Source: Calliopum simillimum (Eukaryota > Arthropoda > Insecta > Diptera > Lauxaniidae). Taken from it: a stretch of DNA of 64,000 bases. Below are positions 1 through 11,268 of the stretch, piece after piece. How positions within the stretch are numbered: position 1 is the stretch's first letter; each line of letters begins with the position of its first letter. The stretch spans positions 13,037,994-13,101,993 of the forward strand of contig OX638368.1 in NCBI GenBank assembly GCA_951812925.1. The letters are read 5' to 3'. The notes beneath the pieces were generated by a model, which made no database searches, was not told the origin of the DNA, and worked only from the letters and a program-made list of their open reading frames with translations. The position numbers and the translations under genes are program-made.

Positions 1-1667
1 AGTAACAAAGTATCAGTAACAAAAAGTTACAATTTTGCCCATCTCTGATGTAGGGTTGCTCATACAACTTGTTATACAAGAAATTTGTTAAGAAAGTTGG
101 TCATCCTTTATTGCTGTTATTTTCTTTCATTTTTTTTTTTTTATTTTTTTAGTTTTTCTATTGCTGGAGTTATCAGAAAAGATACAGCAAAGCACAGTAA
201 ATCGATTTGAAGCCATTAAATGCACGCAATCGATAAATATTAAAATAAATTATCACTCATACGACCAGTTGGTCAAAAAAGAAGAATGTTCAATTCTCAT
301 GCATCGAATGTTAAATGGCGTTTAACTACAAACACATTAAAAGCAGACAAGAAGTTGGTTAAGGATTAGATCCAAGAGTTCTTTGAGACACTTTTAACCC
401 GAAAACAACATTAATTGGCAGCAAAACATTAGCTAGTAAATCGAACATGATTGTTTAAATTTTCCAAAATTACTGTACGTGCAATAAACGTATTTATGTT
501 ATTCATGAGCAATATTAAACATTTTGTTAACCATTTTACCATTTAACTGTTGAACAGGTGATGTTCAGTGTAATAAAAGATGCTTGGGCACACCTGAAAC
601 AAATTTCATTTATTGAATTCACCCGGTCTCTCTAGTTTGTAGTTAGTTCTACCTTAAAAAGCTGTTAAAATACAAACAATTGAGAAACTTTGAGGAAAAC
701 ATTCATGGTAATATTTTTCAAATTCCACAGAACAAAAAAAAAAAAATAAAAGATAAAAAATGCCAAAATGGAAGTGCACAAGGTGGCAAAAAGAGCAAAA
801 ACTTCCACAGTAGGCACTGTGACAGGCTTAATATAAAGCACATTAAAGGTCACACTCACTGCAGAAAAAGCTATAAGACAGGAAACGAACAAAAAAACAG
901 CCGGTCGAAAAAATTAACTACAAACCGGAATTTGATCAAGCATCGATAGCAGCTGTGCCGCCTAGCGATTGGGTTATCAAAATTTTCAACAATGGAACAA
1001 GAGGAAACAAAAAACAAAAAAAAAAAAATTTCGAAAAGAAAATCTTGCTCCCAATACAATTGACAATTGCAGCAACTAGGCTAAGCCTTCTACTTCACAT
1101 GCAGTATCCGTTTCCGGCAATGCATGCAGAAGCATCGACGTTGGCCTTGTTGATATTGTTCTAAATTAAACATTTGCTGTCATTCAATCATATATCTAGT
1201 GATGTTGAAAGACTTGGAACTAAATTAATTTTTTTTTTTATTTATAAGTTTTTTGCAAAATAGTAACAGCGGAAAATAGAATAAAAAACGTATGGTTAAC
1301 ATGAGCATTTTTTTTTTTTTTTTTTTTTTCAGTATGATCGAGTTTGTTTATTTCTGGTAATTGGGGTTTGAAAATTTTTCCGAGCTTAGTTTCTTTGTTA
1401 GAGTTATCTGAACCAACTACCTCTCACAAAAAACTGCAGATAGCCAGTAATATAACAAATGTAACAAGTAATCGGTTGTAGCATGTGCTGCAATTCAAAT
1501 AAATTTTTTTATGTGTCCTTTTCATTTAGAGCGCAGTTGATTAAATAGAGAATTTTGCTCTCTTGATAACAACAATGAAGATTCATTTAGAAATTTTTTT
1601 TTATACGTTTATTTCACAAAAACTCATTTGTAAAAAAAATGAAACAGAAATGTTTTCTCATTAAATA
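1..1667. other. AT-rich noncoding stretch
   Basis: No gene, RNA or recognisable element was seen. The stretch is rich in poly-A and poly-T runs, including an unbroken 22-T tract at 1308-1329. Short open frames at 665-1164 on both strands are lysine- or phenylalanine-rich readings of A/T runs and are not supported as genes. Confidence 0.6.
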
Positions 1668-2124
1668 TCGTCCAAAATTCTCTTTTGCCTAACTAATATA
1701 AAAGTTTAAATTTTTTACCACAAAGTCCATTGTTGAAACAAAAATTTGATGATTTCGTCACAAAAAATGAGACTAAAAAACAACTGATAGTTTTTCTCCA
1801 AATAAAAATTTTTTACATAATAAAAAATAAATGAAAATAAAAACGGATTTCTGTACTTTTTGCTAAAAAAAAACAGTTTAATAAAGTTAAAAATAGATGT
1901 TTATTTAGAACATTATAACACATTTAAATATGTAATTAAACGTGCGCCAACAAGTGTTCTTACTTTTTTTATTTTTTTAACAGTCTTCAACTTTTACCCA
2001 TTTTTGTGTTCGTTGATTTCTTGGGGCATTTTCACCTACTCAAAAAAAATTTTCTTCTTATTTTCAAAAAATTTTTAATATGACAATTTTCATGCTTTTC
2101 CTCAAATTTTCAACAAACGACTGC
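1668..2124 (+). mobile_element. Decayed copy of the GGTCCGTTCGTT TIR element
   Basis: This stretch aligns by eye, in the same order and orientation, with the better preserved element at 20409-20978. Shared blocks include TTTTACCACAAA, GTTGAAACAAAAA, CGTCACAAAA, TCTCCAAATAAAA, a region around ACGGATTTCTGT, and AATTTTTAATATGA near the end. Its right end (CAACAAACGAC, about 2110) corresponds to the CAACGAACGGACC terminus of the other copy. No coding capacity is visible. It is non-autonomous and older than the 20.4-kb copy, since its termini no longer match. Boundaries are approximate. Confidence 0.6.
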
Positions 2125-5099
2125 AAGAGTTTTAATACCATAAGACTTAAATTTGTACATATTCTCAACAACTTGGTCTGCAATTTAATGATGTTCGCTA
2201 TTTTTCTTACACATGTTTCCATGAATTTTTGTATTTTTGCTATTACAAAGCCACTAATAAGGCAATTTCAAAAATAATAATGATGTACTTCAAATTATCA
2301 CCGCTGGCAAAACAATTTTTTTGACATTAGAAAAGAGCAGCAACAGCAGTGCTTCATTAGCCAATGCCTTGTTGACTGTTCATGTCACTGGCGTTGTCTT
2401 TTTACACTCAAATGCTGATTCTGCTTTGCAAAAACTTCCGCTTTGATTTGCTTCTTTCCTGTTCAAATATGGCGCCCCAGGCAACAAGGCAAAAGCGAAG
2501 CAAGAGCGATTAATTTAGAAGAAAACATAAACAAAACATAAGTAGGAAAATATAAAAGTTAAACAAAACAAATTGTAGTAGAAAAAATTATTCCTGGAAA
2601 GACTAGCAAAAAAGAGAATAGAAAAAAATATTTGCACATTAAGTAAAACAATGAAATAGAGAAGTTAAATAGAAGAAAACAATAAAATAAAAAATAAAAA
2701 TAAAAGCACAATAAACTATGTATGCCTCATTATGAAAAATAAACAAATAATGACATTGCATTAATATCACGGAAGCCCTGACTTTTGTCTCGCATTTTTA
2801 TTTATTCTGTTGTGTTTCTTTTTTGTTTGCTTTTATGTACATACAGCTGCCTTTTGTTTCTGTCCTATTAACTGCTAATTAACATACTGCATTACTTTCA
2901 ATAGTATTAGTAGAATTAATGTTTCATAATAAAATGTTACTCATACGCCATTTTATTGAAGACAAATTATTTTAGTTGTAAAATAAAATTTATCATAACA
3001 TGTGAGCTTTTTATAAGCCATGAAAGAATTTATCAAATTTTTATAGAGTACGAGTACATTGTCCAAATTATAAAATCATTGAAGATCTATATAACATCGA
3101 AGCTATGTGGAACCATTTTCCTAAGTCTCACAGTTTGCCATTCCGGTTTAATTTTTGTGCCAATAACCATAAATTAATGATTATAAATTTTTTGCTTGAA
3201 TTACATGCTCATTAGCTTATTTTCTAAGCATTTGCTTCATTTATTTTCTACTATTCTTTCACATTTGTATGCAAAACGGAAACCGCAAAATTATGTTATG
3301 TTGTAAATTTTATTGGTCGAAAGCATACGCACATAATAACTTCCGCCATGCGTTTGTTTATTTGTTTGCGTGAAAAATCTATTGACAGTAAAAATAGTTG
3401 TGACACAATTACTTCCGTCAAGTATGTGATACTAAAAAACATAAGTTTGCTTGATTAACTTCAAAACAAATAAGTTTTTGTTAATGATTTAAGCAAACAG
3501 TTTGATAGTGACATCAAGATTGTCGTTTTTTTTATCATAAAAGAGAGTAGTTTAATATTGCGATTAAAGTGGGAAGAAATTTGAGAAAAATTTAAAAATT
3601 TTTCTTTGCTTGTAGTTCTTGTTCATTTCGGCAATTACATATAGGATTCTGCATTGATGATATTTATCAAATTTTGATTTTAAGATTTTGAAACAATATT
3701 TCTATGGCTATGAAATTTCACAGGCGATATATCTACTTATTTAGAGCAAAAACATTTTCTGTTTAATATGACAAGCTCCAGTTCGTATAGTCGGTATTAC
3801 TTAACCTTATAAATTTTTGATTTGTAGTGTAATATAAAATATTTTTGTCATCTACTGTAAAAATTTTTTATTGTTCAAGTTAATTTATATTCTGTAGTTT
3901 GTATTTCACATTGTGATGTCACTTGTTTTATGATATTATATAGAATTTCGCACTTAATATTATCATTTATGTATATAAAGTAATTAAATTTGCTTATTAA
4001 TTTCATCACATTTTTCATTAATTCCGCATTAAGAACATTAACATTAATTAAATATTTTAATATCAAAATTAATAAAAAAAAGTAAAAATAAAAATATGTA
4101 GCTCCAACAAAGGAAATTTATGCATTAATGTTTCACTAAAAATAAAAAACTCAGTTTAAGTGCATTTTTCACCTGCATTATATAAGTCAAAATGGTGGGA
4201 AATTGTTTGTTGTATATTTTCCCTGGCAAAATATAGTTGGCAGTTTATTTTCATTAGTTAACACCAATTACAATAACAACAAATTATTATGGTACGCAGA
4301 AGGATAAAATGAACCCAATGACAGCATGACGCTTAGCTGACAGCAGATAAAACATCAAAAAACTATAACAAAAAGCTTTAGCCAACAAATACTGATGAAA
4401 TCCTGATAAATAAAAACTTAGATATCCTTTAATAAAAATTAATTGGACTTTTCTAGTCGCTAAAATTTATTACAATGACAAACTTGAAAAAAATATTTTA
4501 TGATTTCATATATATTGAAATACAAATCTACTAGTTCAGAAGAAACATTTAAATTAATGTTAGGTGAATGTCCAGATTTCAACAAACACTTATATGCAGC
4601 AACACATATAATAAATTCTGGCATCCTTGAAAAATTTAATTGAGTATTTTACATTCAAAATCCTTAAAATGTTGTGGTGCAGCAACACTACGTGCAGCAT
4701 TTTGTGGCTATATACAGAATGCTTTTTAGGCCATACAACTGTTGGTATTTAAAACTTAATTTATTTATTTAAATCTATTTGTTGGTTTTTCTTAAAATAT
4801 TAATGAACCTACTAATGTGTGTCGGCTGATGTGAAAATAAAATAAGGTCAACCGACGTAAAAATGATATTAATATATGGACATAAGTAATGATATTTTTC
4901 GAGCAATTGTTCTTTTTTTGGGTATATAATTTGTGAGGTAACAAGTCGCTCGTTTGATACCTCCACATATTTATTTTATATTGAATTTAAATTAATTTAA
5001 TATGATTAAAATTGTATTTGAAATGTGCAATTAGTATAATAAGAAATCCAACAAAATAGTTGAACGATTGTTTAATACGTTAAGTACGATAGTTTTAGT
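2125..5099. other. AT-rich noncoding stretch
   Basis: No supported gene. The part at 2330-2500 is somewhat less AT-rich but has no frame I recognise. A reverse copy of the recurrent ACTCATACG(T/C)CAT motif lies at 2939-2951. Short open frames such as 2956-3177 (+) and 3875-4066 (-) have low-complexity composition. Confidence 0.5.
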
Positions 5100-5325
5100 C
5101 ACATGTGGCAACACCAGTCAACAGCTGTCACCGCAATCAGCTATTCACCACATCGAGGTGAGTTGGGATGATTATAACCTCAGTGTAGGCAGAAAATATT
5201 GTCATTCCAGCGGCGACCGGCAATGAGTAAAGGTGGTCAGCATAGGAGTTAGTGGCATTATTTAGCATGATATTGAGCCAAGCCTATACTGTGAGAGTAG
5301 TAAACATAACAATTTGGGGCACTTA
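5100..5325. other. Higher-GC unrecognised segment
   Basis: This block is less AT-rich than its surroundings. It contains a consensus-like 5' splice-donor string (GAG/GTGAGT) at about 5155-5163 and two diverged tandem units, each ending in ATTG(A/T)GCCAAGCC (about 5270-5285 and 5335-5350). No open frame is recognisable. It could be part of a noncoding exon or an old repeat, and the sequence alone does not decide. Confidence 0.3.
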
Positions 5326-5510
5326 GTTAGAACGGTATTGTGCCAAGCCGAAAAGCTTCAAAACGCTGTTCGAAAACGTTTTTCACTCAGACACTAAAAA
5401 CTATAAATCCAAGCTCTGGACAAAACCTGGGTTAACTCGTAAGCGAAGCACCTCCCGTATGAGCAAAATTTTAAAAACACTGCATTGTAGGGTATTTAAT
5501 GTTTGTCCAA
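5326..5510 (-). repeat. Composite 142-bp-unit repeat, reverse fragment
   Basis: In reverse complement this contains the diagnostic GGAGGTGC string preceded by a GTTTTGAA-like block and a CTCAAAAACG-like block, the signature of the tandem units at 8930-9490. It ends near GTAGGGTATTTAA, like other copies that end in GTAGGGTATAAAA. It is a single degraded unit or a little more and is noncoding. Confidence 0.5.
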
Positions 5511-7379
5511 GCCAAATTTTACACCCTTACAAGTTCTAGTTAGTTTTTTTTTATCAAAAGCTCATAACTTTTTCCTGTTATTCTGAAAATTTCATCTAAA
5601 CCAGATAAAAAGCACAAAAGCTATGAATATTCAAATATGTGAGTATCCAAATATTGGACCGAACTTTATAAAGCCACCATCTTGGAAACTTTCGGAATTT
5701 CGAAAAATCCTGATGCCACAGATAAGTATGTCAATAAAAAACTATTCACTAATTTTCATAAAAATCAGGGATGTTAAGTCAAATCTTGCTAAACTGCGGA
5801 AAAGTTGTTCCTATTGGTATTTAAAATTACTGAATCAGGGAGCTCATATAAAATGTTACGCCGTGAAATACAAAATTTTTAAAGAAATTTTGAAAATAGT
5901 TTTTTATTTCTTTGGTTTATTTTTGGTCGTCAAATCCAGATCTGGCAACCGTTTTTCACTATTATTTCTGGGTTTTGAGTCTTCCATATTAAAAAGTGTA
6001 GAAAGCGCTTCTTTCAGGCATATGGCGACTGTGCAGGCAATTAAGTAGTTGACTTATGCCCATGGCGTCGCATAGCTGTGATATTTGACCTTAAAATTTC
6101 TTTCTTTAATATTTTTAATTAAATCAAAGTTCTTGGAGGTATGTTCTACAAAAATGAGTGTATCGTAGCTCCATATGAGGAACTTAATAAAATTTGTACA
6201 GAATTGAAATACCATTATTTCAATAGAGCATGTATCGTAAAGTTATGATTCAATTTGCAAAAATATTAGAGTTTAATGAGAAAGAATATGACTATCCGAT
6301 GAAGTTGACTACTCTCTGCATTTTAAATCAATGATAACTCAGATATGAAATAAACGACCTTAAGTTAACAAAAAAGGTTATCACTATCTCATTCATTGTA
6401 ATATAGAATTATTTCAGAAAATTTAAAAATGTTCCTTCTGAGCTACAAAAATTTTAAATTAATTCATAATTCATATAATAAATCTCTTCACATTTTTTCA
6501 TCACACACACACACATTTATGATCATAGCGCTAAAAGATTTTCCTATTTTTTTAACTAAAGAACAAATGCAGACTCCACACTGTAGCTATAGCAACCTGT
6601 TAAGGATAAAGTTTACAACTTTCTGCTTTGCATTAATAACTGCCACTTAATCTCTGCGCCTCATCTACTTACTTAAAGTTTTTTCCATTTTTCTTTTCTA
6701 ACTTCTTTTATTGTAGTAATCCTTTGCAGAAACTTGCTTTGTTTTAAACAAATTTCTTTTTCTCACTTCCACCCATTTGCGCTAATTTTAACTCGGCTAA
6801 TTGCATTTTTCAAACCTTTTTTTTCTATTTATTTCAATTCAATTGGGTTTTGTTTTATTAAAAAAAAAATACGCGTATAAAATATGGACTTCTTTCGAAA
6901 TTTTTTCTTTGGAAGAACGCAGCTACAAGACGACGTAGAACAGCAATAAAAATTATGAAGATTAATGACGGTAGGAAAAAAGTTTTTTTTAACATCATGG
7001 CACACTTCCGCGTGTTTTTTTCTAGAATTTTTAGAATTAATTACATTTGTTTTCTTTCCAATATTTTAAAATGCCAAGTTAAGCAAAAGTAATTTGGGTA
7101 GTAAGCGCTAGCGTTTTTTGAAAATTCATATACCTTAACTAAGTTAATGCATAAAGTTGCTGGATATTTCAAAATCTTATCAAATAAGAACGTTTTAATA
7201 TCAACGACATCATGGCAGTACTTACAGTACTTCTAAAAGTTATGGATTTCCATTTTTGTCTGATATAGAATGTTCTTTTAGATCAAATAAATTTTTTTAT
7301 CGCCTGAATATGCTGATTCATTAATAAAATAAGTTCGTTCTGGCAAAACTGTCAATAGGATTAATAATTTTAGGGTGCC
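5511..7379. other. Noncoding stretch with one long unsupported frame
   Basis: A 141-codon open frame (5623-6048, +) is the longest plus-strand frame in the window. Its translation matches no family I recognise, its codons are AT-driven, and no splice or translation context supports it. A short (CA)n run lies at about 6501-6515. The rest is AT-rich with nothing else recognised. Confidence 0.4.
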
Positions 7380-7945
7380 ACGTCTACTTGAAAGAGTACA
7401 CCGACTTTTAGCATAGACCGTGATCTAACTACTTCAAGCGTCTGATTGAAGTTTGGTTGAATTATCTGAAAAATTTCGTGCAGCACAGCATTTTGAAACT
7501 TTTGCTTTTATAGGAGGTGCCATGCCTTCCTGTCCGAGCTTGTTTAGTTTTCTTTCATAAAATATGTTTAGTATGTGAGTGAAAATTGGTAAAATTATCT
7601 CAAAAGACGCTTTTAGAATAGCACTTTGAAACTACTGCGAATATGGAAGGCAGCAAGCCCTCGTATCTGAGCTAACACCTACTGTCCTTAATGCTTATGT
7701 GATTTTGTCAATTTCCATTCCAGCAAAATAGCTCTGACGGAGGCAGTGTACTTATTTTCATCAATTATCTTGCTCCCAAAAAAAATTTAAATGATTTCAA
7801 CTGACGTTCAGACATCCAGATATACAGACGGACGTAGTTTTATCGACTCAAGTGTTGACGTTGATTAAGAATGTATATACACCTTCCACGCCTCCTTCTC
7901 TGCGTTACAAGCGAAAAGACAAAGCGAATATACAATGGATGTATG
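7380..7945 (+). repeat. Composite repeat: 142-bp-type units plus mini-me-like tail
   Basis: Two diverged units are visible, each with a TTTGAAACT block, a GGAGGTGCC-like block and a TTATCTCAAAA-like block. They are followed at about 7813-7870 by CAGACGGACGTAG..ATCGACTC..GATTAAGAA then TGTATATAC. A GTCY-type run, a short core and a TA run in that order is the arrangement of the Drosophila 'mini-me' dispersed repeat, which I invoke as a resemblance only. The segment then runs into CCACGCCTCCTTCT..CGTTACAA, shared with 9581-9605. It is noncoding and an older copy than the one at 8930-9650. Confidence 0.55.
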
Positions 7946-8104
7946 GCTTTTTTTCGAAAAAAGATTTATCAGAGCCTTGAGCCATAGCTTATAAACTAAA
8001 TTATACAATAAAAATCTAAATCTACGAAAAATGTACCAGAACATGCCTTTCTTTGTCCCCATTTATTTTTTTATATTTTTTTATTACTTGAAGTAGGATA
8101 CGAT

Positions 8105-8835
8105 GACCTGAACAACTGAAATATTTTTAAAAAATCAACATAAACTTTCAGGGTTGCCATATGTTTCATTTTTAAATTTCGCTTAAAATTATATATAAAA
8201 AATTAAAATACAATTTTTGCATCAAAGCGCTTAAATAAACTTCAAAAAATTGAACATAAATTTTAAGGGCTGCCAGATGGTTACTTTCGAAAATTTATTT
8301 TAAATCTTCCTTTTTTTTGTTCGCCATCATAAGTATGTATGTATGTATTCTCCTTTAACTCCTAGGAGGAGCATAGGGCCAATATGAAATCTCTCCATTT
8401 GTCACGATCCCTTGCGATGACTTTGATCTCTTGCCACGATTTTCCCGATTCTTGGATTTCCTTTTCCAACGACCTTTTCCATTTGGTTTTGCGTCTACCA
8501 CGTCCTCTACTGCCTTGTGGATTCCACTCCAGTACACACATCATAAGTACACACTAAAAAATAATAGATTAAATGGTTAGAAATCGAAGCTTAAATCGTT
8601 AAAAACTTATCGAACCGAAATTTGGCTTAAACAAACCTAAAAAAAAAATCCGGGTGGCAACCCCGAAAATTTTTGTACAATTTCAGAAAAGTTTATCTAA
8701 GCGGCTCTGAAACCAAAATTTTCAATTTATTCAAAAAAAGGAAGAATTATAAGATTTTCAAAAATAACCAGGTGGCAACCCTAAAAATGTATGTTAGATT
8801 TTTAAAAAGTTTATTTAAGTGTTTTAAGACTAAAT
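8105..8835. repeat. Old foldback repeat with GGGTTGCCA units
   Basis: Left units at about 8105-8330 contain GGGTTGCCA (8153) or GGGCTGCCAG (8267) with CGCTTAAATAAACTT. Right units at about 8640-8835 contain the reverse complement (GGTGGCAACCC at about 8652 and 8771, and AAGTTTATTTAAGTG). The two sides form an imperfect inverted repeat with roughly 115-125-bp sub-units. The LINE fragment at 8336-8538 sits between them. I see no coding capacity. It is likely a non-autonomous foldback element, predating the LINE insertion. Confidence 0.55.
8336..8538 (-). mobile_element. 5'-truncated non-LTR retrotransposon (LINE), RTE-like 3' end
   Basis: The minus strand carries an uninterrupted frame (from about 8536 to the stop near 8362) for the last ~56 residues of a LINE endonuclease/reverse transcriptase. 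It has the typical carboxy-terminal pattern of a basic GRRK..WKRSLEKE stretch, SW..IK..A.DRDKWR and a final ALCSS. A short 3' tail ending in a (CATA)n run follows the stop, as in RTE-clade elements. The fragment is flanked by an exact 11-bp direct repeat, CATCATAAGTA (8325-8335 and 8539-8549), a target-site duplication. The severe 5' truncation is usual for target-primed reverse transcription. RTE assignment is inference from the tail and motif style. Confidence 0.75.
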
Positions 8836-8929
8836 ATAAATTTGTATTTTTCAAACAAACAGTTTAAGCAAAACTAAACAAAAACAAAAACTAGTAGAGG
8901 TGTTACCTTTAGCCTGGCCAAACATTATC

Positions 8930-9490
8930 TACCCTACACAGCAGTATTTTGAAAATTTTGCTTGTATGGGAGGTGCCACGCGCTCTTGTCCGAATTTACC
9001 CAGATTTTTTTCAGAGTTTGAATTTACAGTTCTTAATATTTGAGTTAAATTTGGTTGGATTATCTCAAAAAATGTTTTCAGTCTAGCGTTTTGAAGCTTT
9101 TGCGTATATAGGAGGTGCCACGCCCTCTTGTCTGATTTTATCCAGTTTGCGCTTAAAGCTTGTATTTATAATTTTTAGTGTCGGAGTAAAATTTTGTTCG
9201 GTTACCTCAAAAAACGCTTTCCGTATAGTGTTTTGAACCTTGTGCTTATATTAGAGGTGCCACGCCCTCTTGTCCGAATTTGCCCAGTTTTTGCTGAAAG
9301 CCTGCGCTTATGCAAAATACTCCAAAAGTTGCATTTTGAATATATTTTTTGTATGGGTGGTAGGCGTGTCCGTTGACCGATTTCGCTCATTTTTAATTTC
9401 CCGTGCTAACTTTGACGATGGAGACTGTGCACTAAATTTCATTGAATTATCTAGTTTAGTTTTCCCAAAAAATATATTTCCACACACAGC
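8930..9490 (+). repeat. 142-bp tandem repeat array (GGTGCCACGCCCTCTTG unit)
   Basis: Three tandem units start with TTTTGAA at about 8948, 9089 and 9231, a spacing of about 142 bp. Each carries (A/G)GAGGTGCCACGC, CTCTTGTC, a CCCAG or CCAGTTT block, and TTACCTCAAAAAACG-like or TTATCTCAAAAAATG-like sequence. The last unit runs into GTAGGCGTGTCCGTTGACC (9360-9380). It is noncoding; the short open frames inside are shadows of the repeat. Related reverse-strand copies are at 5.3 and 57.4-58.7 kb, so this is a dispersed family. Confidence 0.7.
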
Positions 9491-9650
9491 AAGCTAGCCA
9501 GCCACCCAGACAGACGGACATGGCTATATCGACTCAGGAGGTGACGCTAATTAAGAATATATATACTTTTCTATATCTGCCACGCCTCCTTCTCAGCGTT
9601 ACAAACGGAAGGACAAAGTGAATATACCCTGGGTGTAGGGTATAAAAAGA
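9491..9650 (+). repeat. mini-me-like core and GTAGGGTATAAAA tail
   Basis: CAGACAGACGGACATGGC is followed by ATATCGACTC, GCTAATTAAGAA and a TATATATA run (9507-9567). This is the GTCY-run, core, TA-run order of the mini-me type repeat of Drosophila. Downstream are GCCACGCCTCCTTCT, CAGCGTTACAAA and the terminal GGGTGTAGGGTATAAAA (about 9632-9648). It directly follows the 142-bp array, and the same order is seen at 7.4-7.9 kb, so array and core travel as one composite unit. Confidence 0.6.
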
Positions 9651-10359
9651 GGTGGAGGGTTCCTAAACAGAGAATGATAAAAAGGCAATTTCTGAAAATG
9701 TTTAAAAGCCGAGGTTAACGAGGCTGTTACACGTTTTCGGGAATCCCCTCAAAATGTTGTAAAAAATGACGGAGAATCATGAAAAGAAGAATAACAAAAT
9801 GTTGCAAAAACACTAATATCACAATGAAAATAGCAATTCTTTTTAAAAAGGTTGAAACTGGTGGATAGCCCTTGTAATTATCTATTGATTTACTTATATA
9901 AAGGTAAGATAATATGTTTGGTAACATAAAAAAAAAAAATTAAGCGGAGAATGATGCACACTTGAGTTCTTTACAAAATTTGTAATTTGACTAAGTTGAA
10001 AATACACTGAATCTCATCTTTCACTTTACTTTCAGTTCTCTATTTACTCAACATTTAAAAATTTAAGAATAAGAAAAACTGGGTGGAGATACAACAAATT
10101 GCGGGTTCAAATTTCATGGCTGTCAATTATATATAAAAATTTTTTTTCGAAAAGTTAACACAGAAAGTCTAAGTTTTTTTAGAGAATAACATAATATGTG
10201 AAACGGGCAAATTAAGTTCACTAAGAGGCGGTTAAAGACAGGACCCAAGCAATTCATATAGAAGCTGTGGTTAAGTATTTGTATTAAATAGTTAAAATAT
10301 CAATATATAGACATGCCCGGGGTATTAAATGGTACATTTTTTGGAGACTCATCCTTGTA
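9651..10359. other. Noncoding stretch
   Basis: No gene or repeat recognised. The minus-strand frame at 9727-9927 is low in complexity and matches no family I know. Confidence 0.5.
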
Positions 10360-11268
10360 TTGGGTGTACAACTTAAAAACCGGAATTTGACGGTGCATGT
10401 CAGTACTAACAAATATCGTGAAAGCTCGAACTTTATATATATGTCATTTTGAAGGTACATTTGACAGCTGTCAAAATCAGTCAACAAAACAATTTTATCT
10501 TGTGCGCATCATTATTATTTTTCACTATGAATAACTTCGAAAATTGTAGAAAAAGATAGCTTTTTCGGGAGGTTCTTTTGGGTCATTTTTTGCAAAGAAA
10601 ACTGCTGCAGAAAGTCATAGTTTGCTTGTGGAAGTTTATGAAGACTATGCTTCAGCTGAATCAAGCTGTCGTGAGTGGCTTTGACGGTTCAAAAGTGGTG
10701 ATTTTGATGTCGAAGACAAAGAACGTCCTGGTCAGGACCAGCTAGGTGTGATCCATTATCAGCTGTTGCCAGGTGGCTAAACCATTAATGCTCAACTCTA
10801 TCGTCAACAATTGATCCGATTGAAGCAGAAAATCCAGGCAGAGCGGCCAACGTATGCGACCAGACACGAGTCAATCATTTTCCACCACGATAACGCTCGG
10901 CCACATATTGCTGCCCCAGTCAAAAATTACCTGGAAAACAACGATTGGGAAATCTATACAAATTTTGCCTCACCCGCCTTATAGCCCAGACCTTGCACCA
11001 TCAGTCTACCATTTGTTCCGATCAATGCAGAATGCCCTATCAGGAATACGGTTCACTTAAGTTCAAGATATCGAACATTGGCTCGATTCATTTTTGGCCG
11101 CCAAGCCGGTGCAATTTTTTGGGATGGAATTCATAAATTGCTTGAAAGATGGGGAAATGTTGTAGCTTCCAATGGACAATACTTTGAATAAAATATATTA
11201 TAACATTTTTTCCACAATAAAGTATCAAATTTCGCTAAAAAATTCCGGTTTTTAAGTTTAACACCCAA
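10360..11268 (+). mobile_element. Internally deleted mariner element, copy A
   Basis: The element has ~28-bp terminal inverted repeats (left TTGGGTGTACAACTTAAAAA, continuing CCGGAATTT; right the reverse complement with small changes) and a TA dinucleotide at each end (10358-10359 and 11269-11270), the mariner target duplication. At 909 bp it is shorter than the ~1.3 kb usual for mariner, because of an internal deletion inside the transposase gene. It belongs to the same family as the copy at 15563-16441. It is non-autonomous. Confidence 0.9.
10527..11191 (+). pseudogene. mariner transposase relic, copy A
   Basis: The start context matches copy B (MNNFEN). Stops interrupt the beginning, then AAESHSLLVEVYEDY and RFKSGDFDVEDKERPGQ are readable (about 10604-10735), the amino-terminal DNA-binding region. 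At about 10740 the reading jumps straight to GVIHY.LLPGG, so the segment with the first catalytic aspartate is missing. HHDNARPH (second catalytic Asp) follows. A frameshift then leads to PHPPYSPDLAPSVYHLF and ends in ERWGNV..NGQYFE-type sequence before a TAA. In the DD34D family the position before YHLF is the third catalytic Asp, and here it reads Val. The style is that of mellifera- or rosa-type mariners; subfamily is inference. It cannot encode a working enzyme. Confidence 0.85.

Noticed and set aside
5150..5170. Splice-donor-like GAG/GTGAGT as evidence of an exon
   Set aside because: A nine-base consensus is expected by chance in 64 kb and no adjoining coding frame was found.
5623..6048. 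141-codon open frame (+)
   Set aside because: Long for the window, but composition follows the AT-rich DNA, no family is recognised, and nothing supports splicing or translation.
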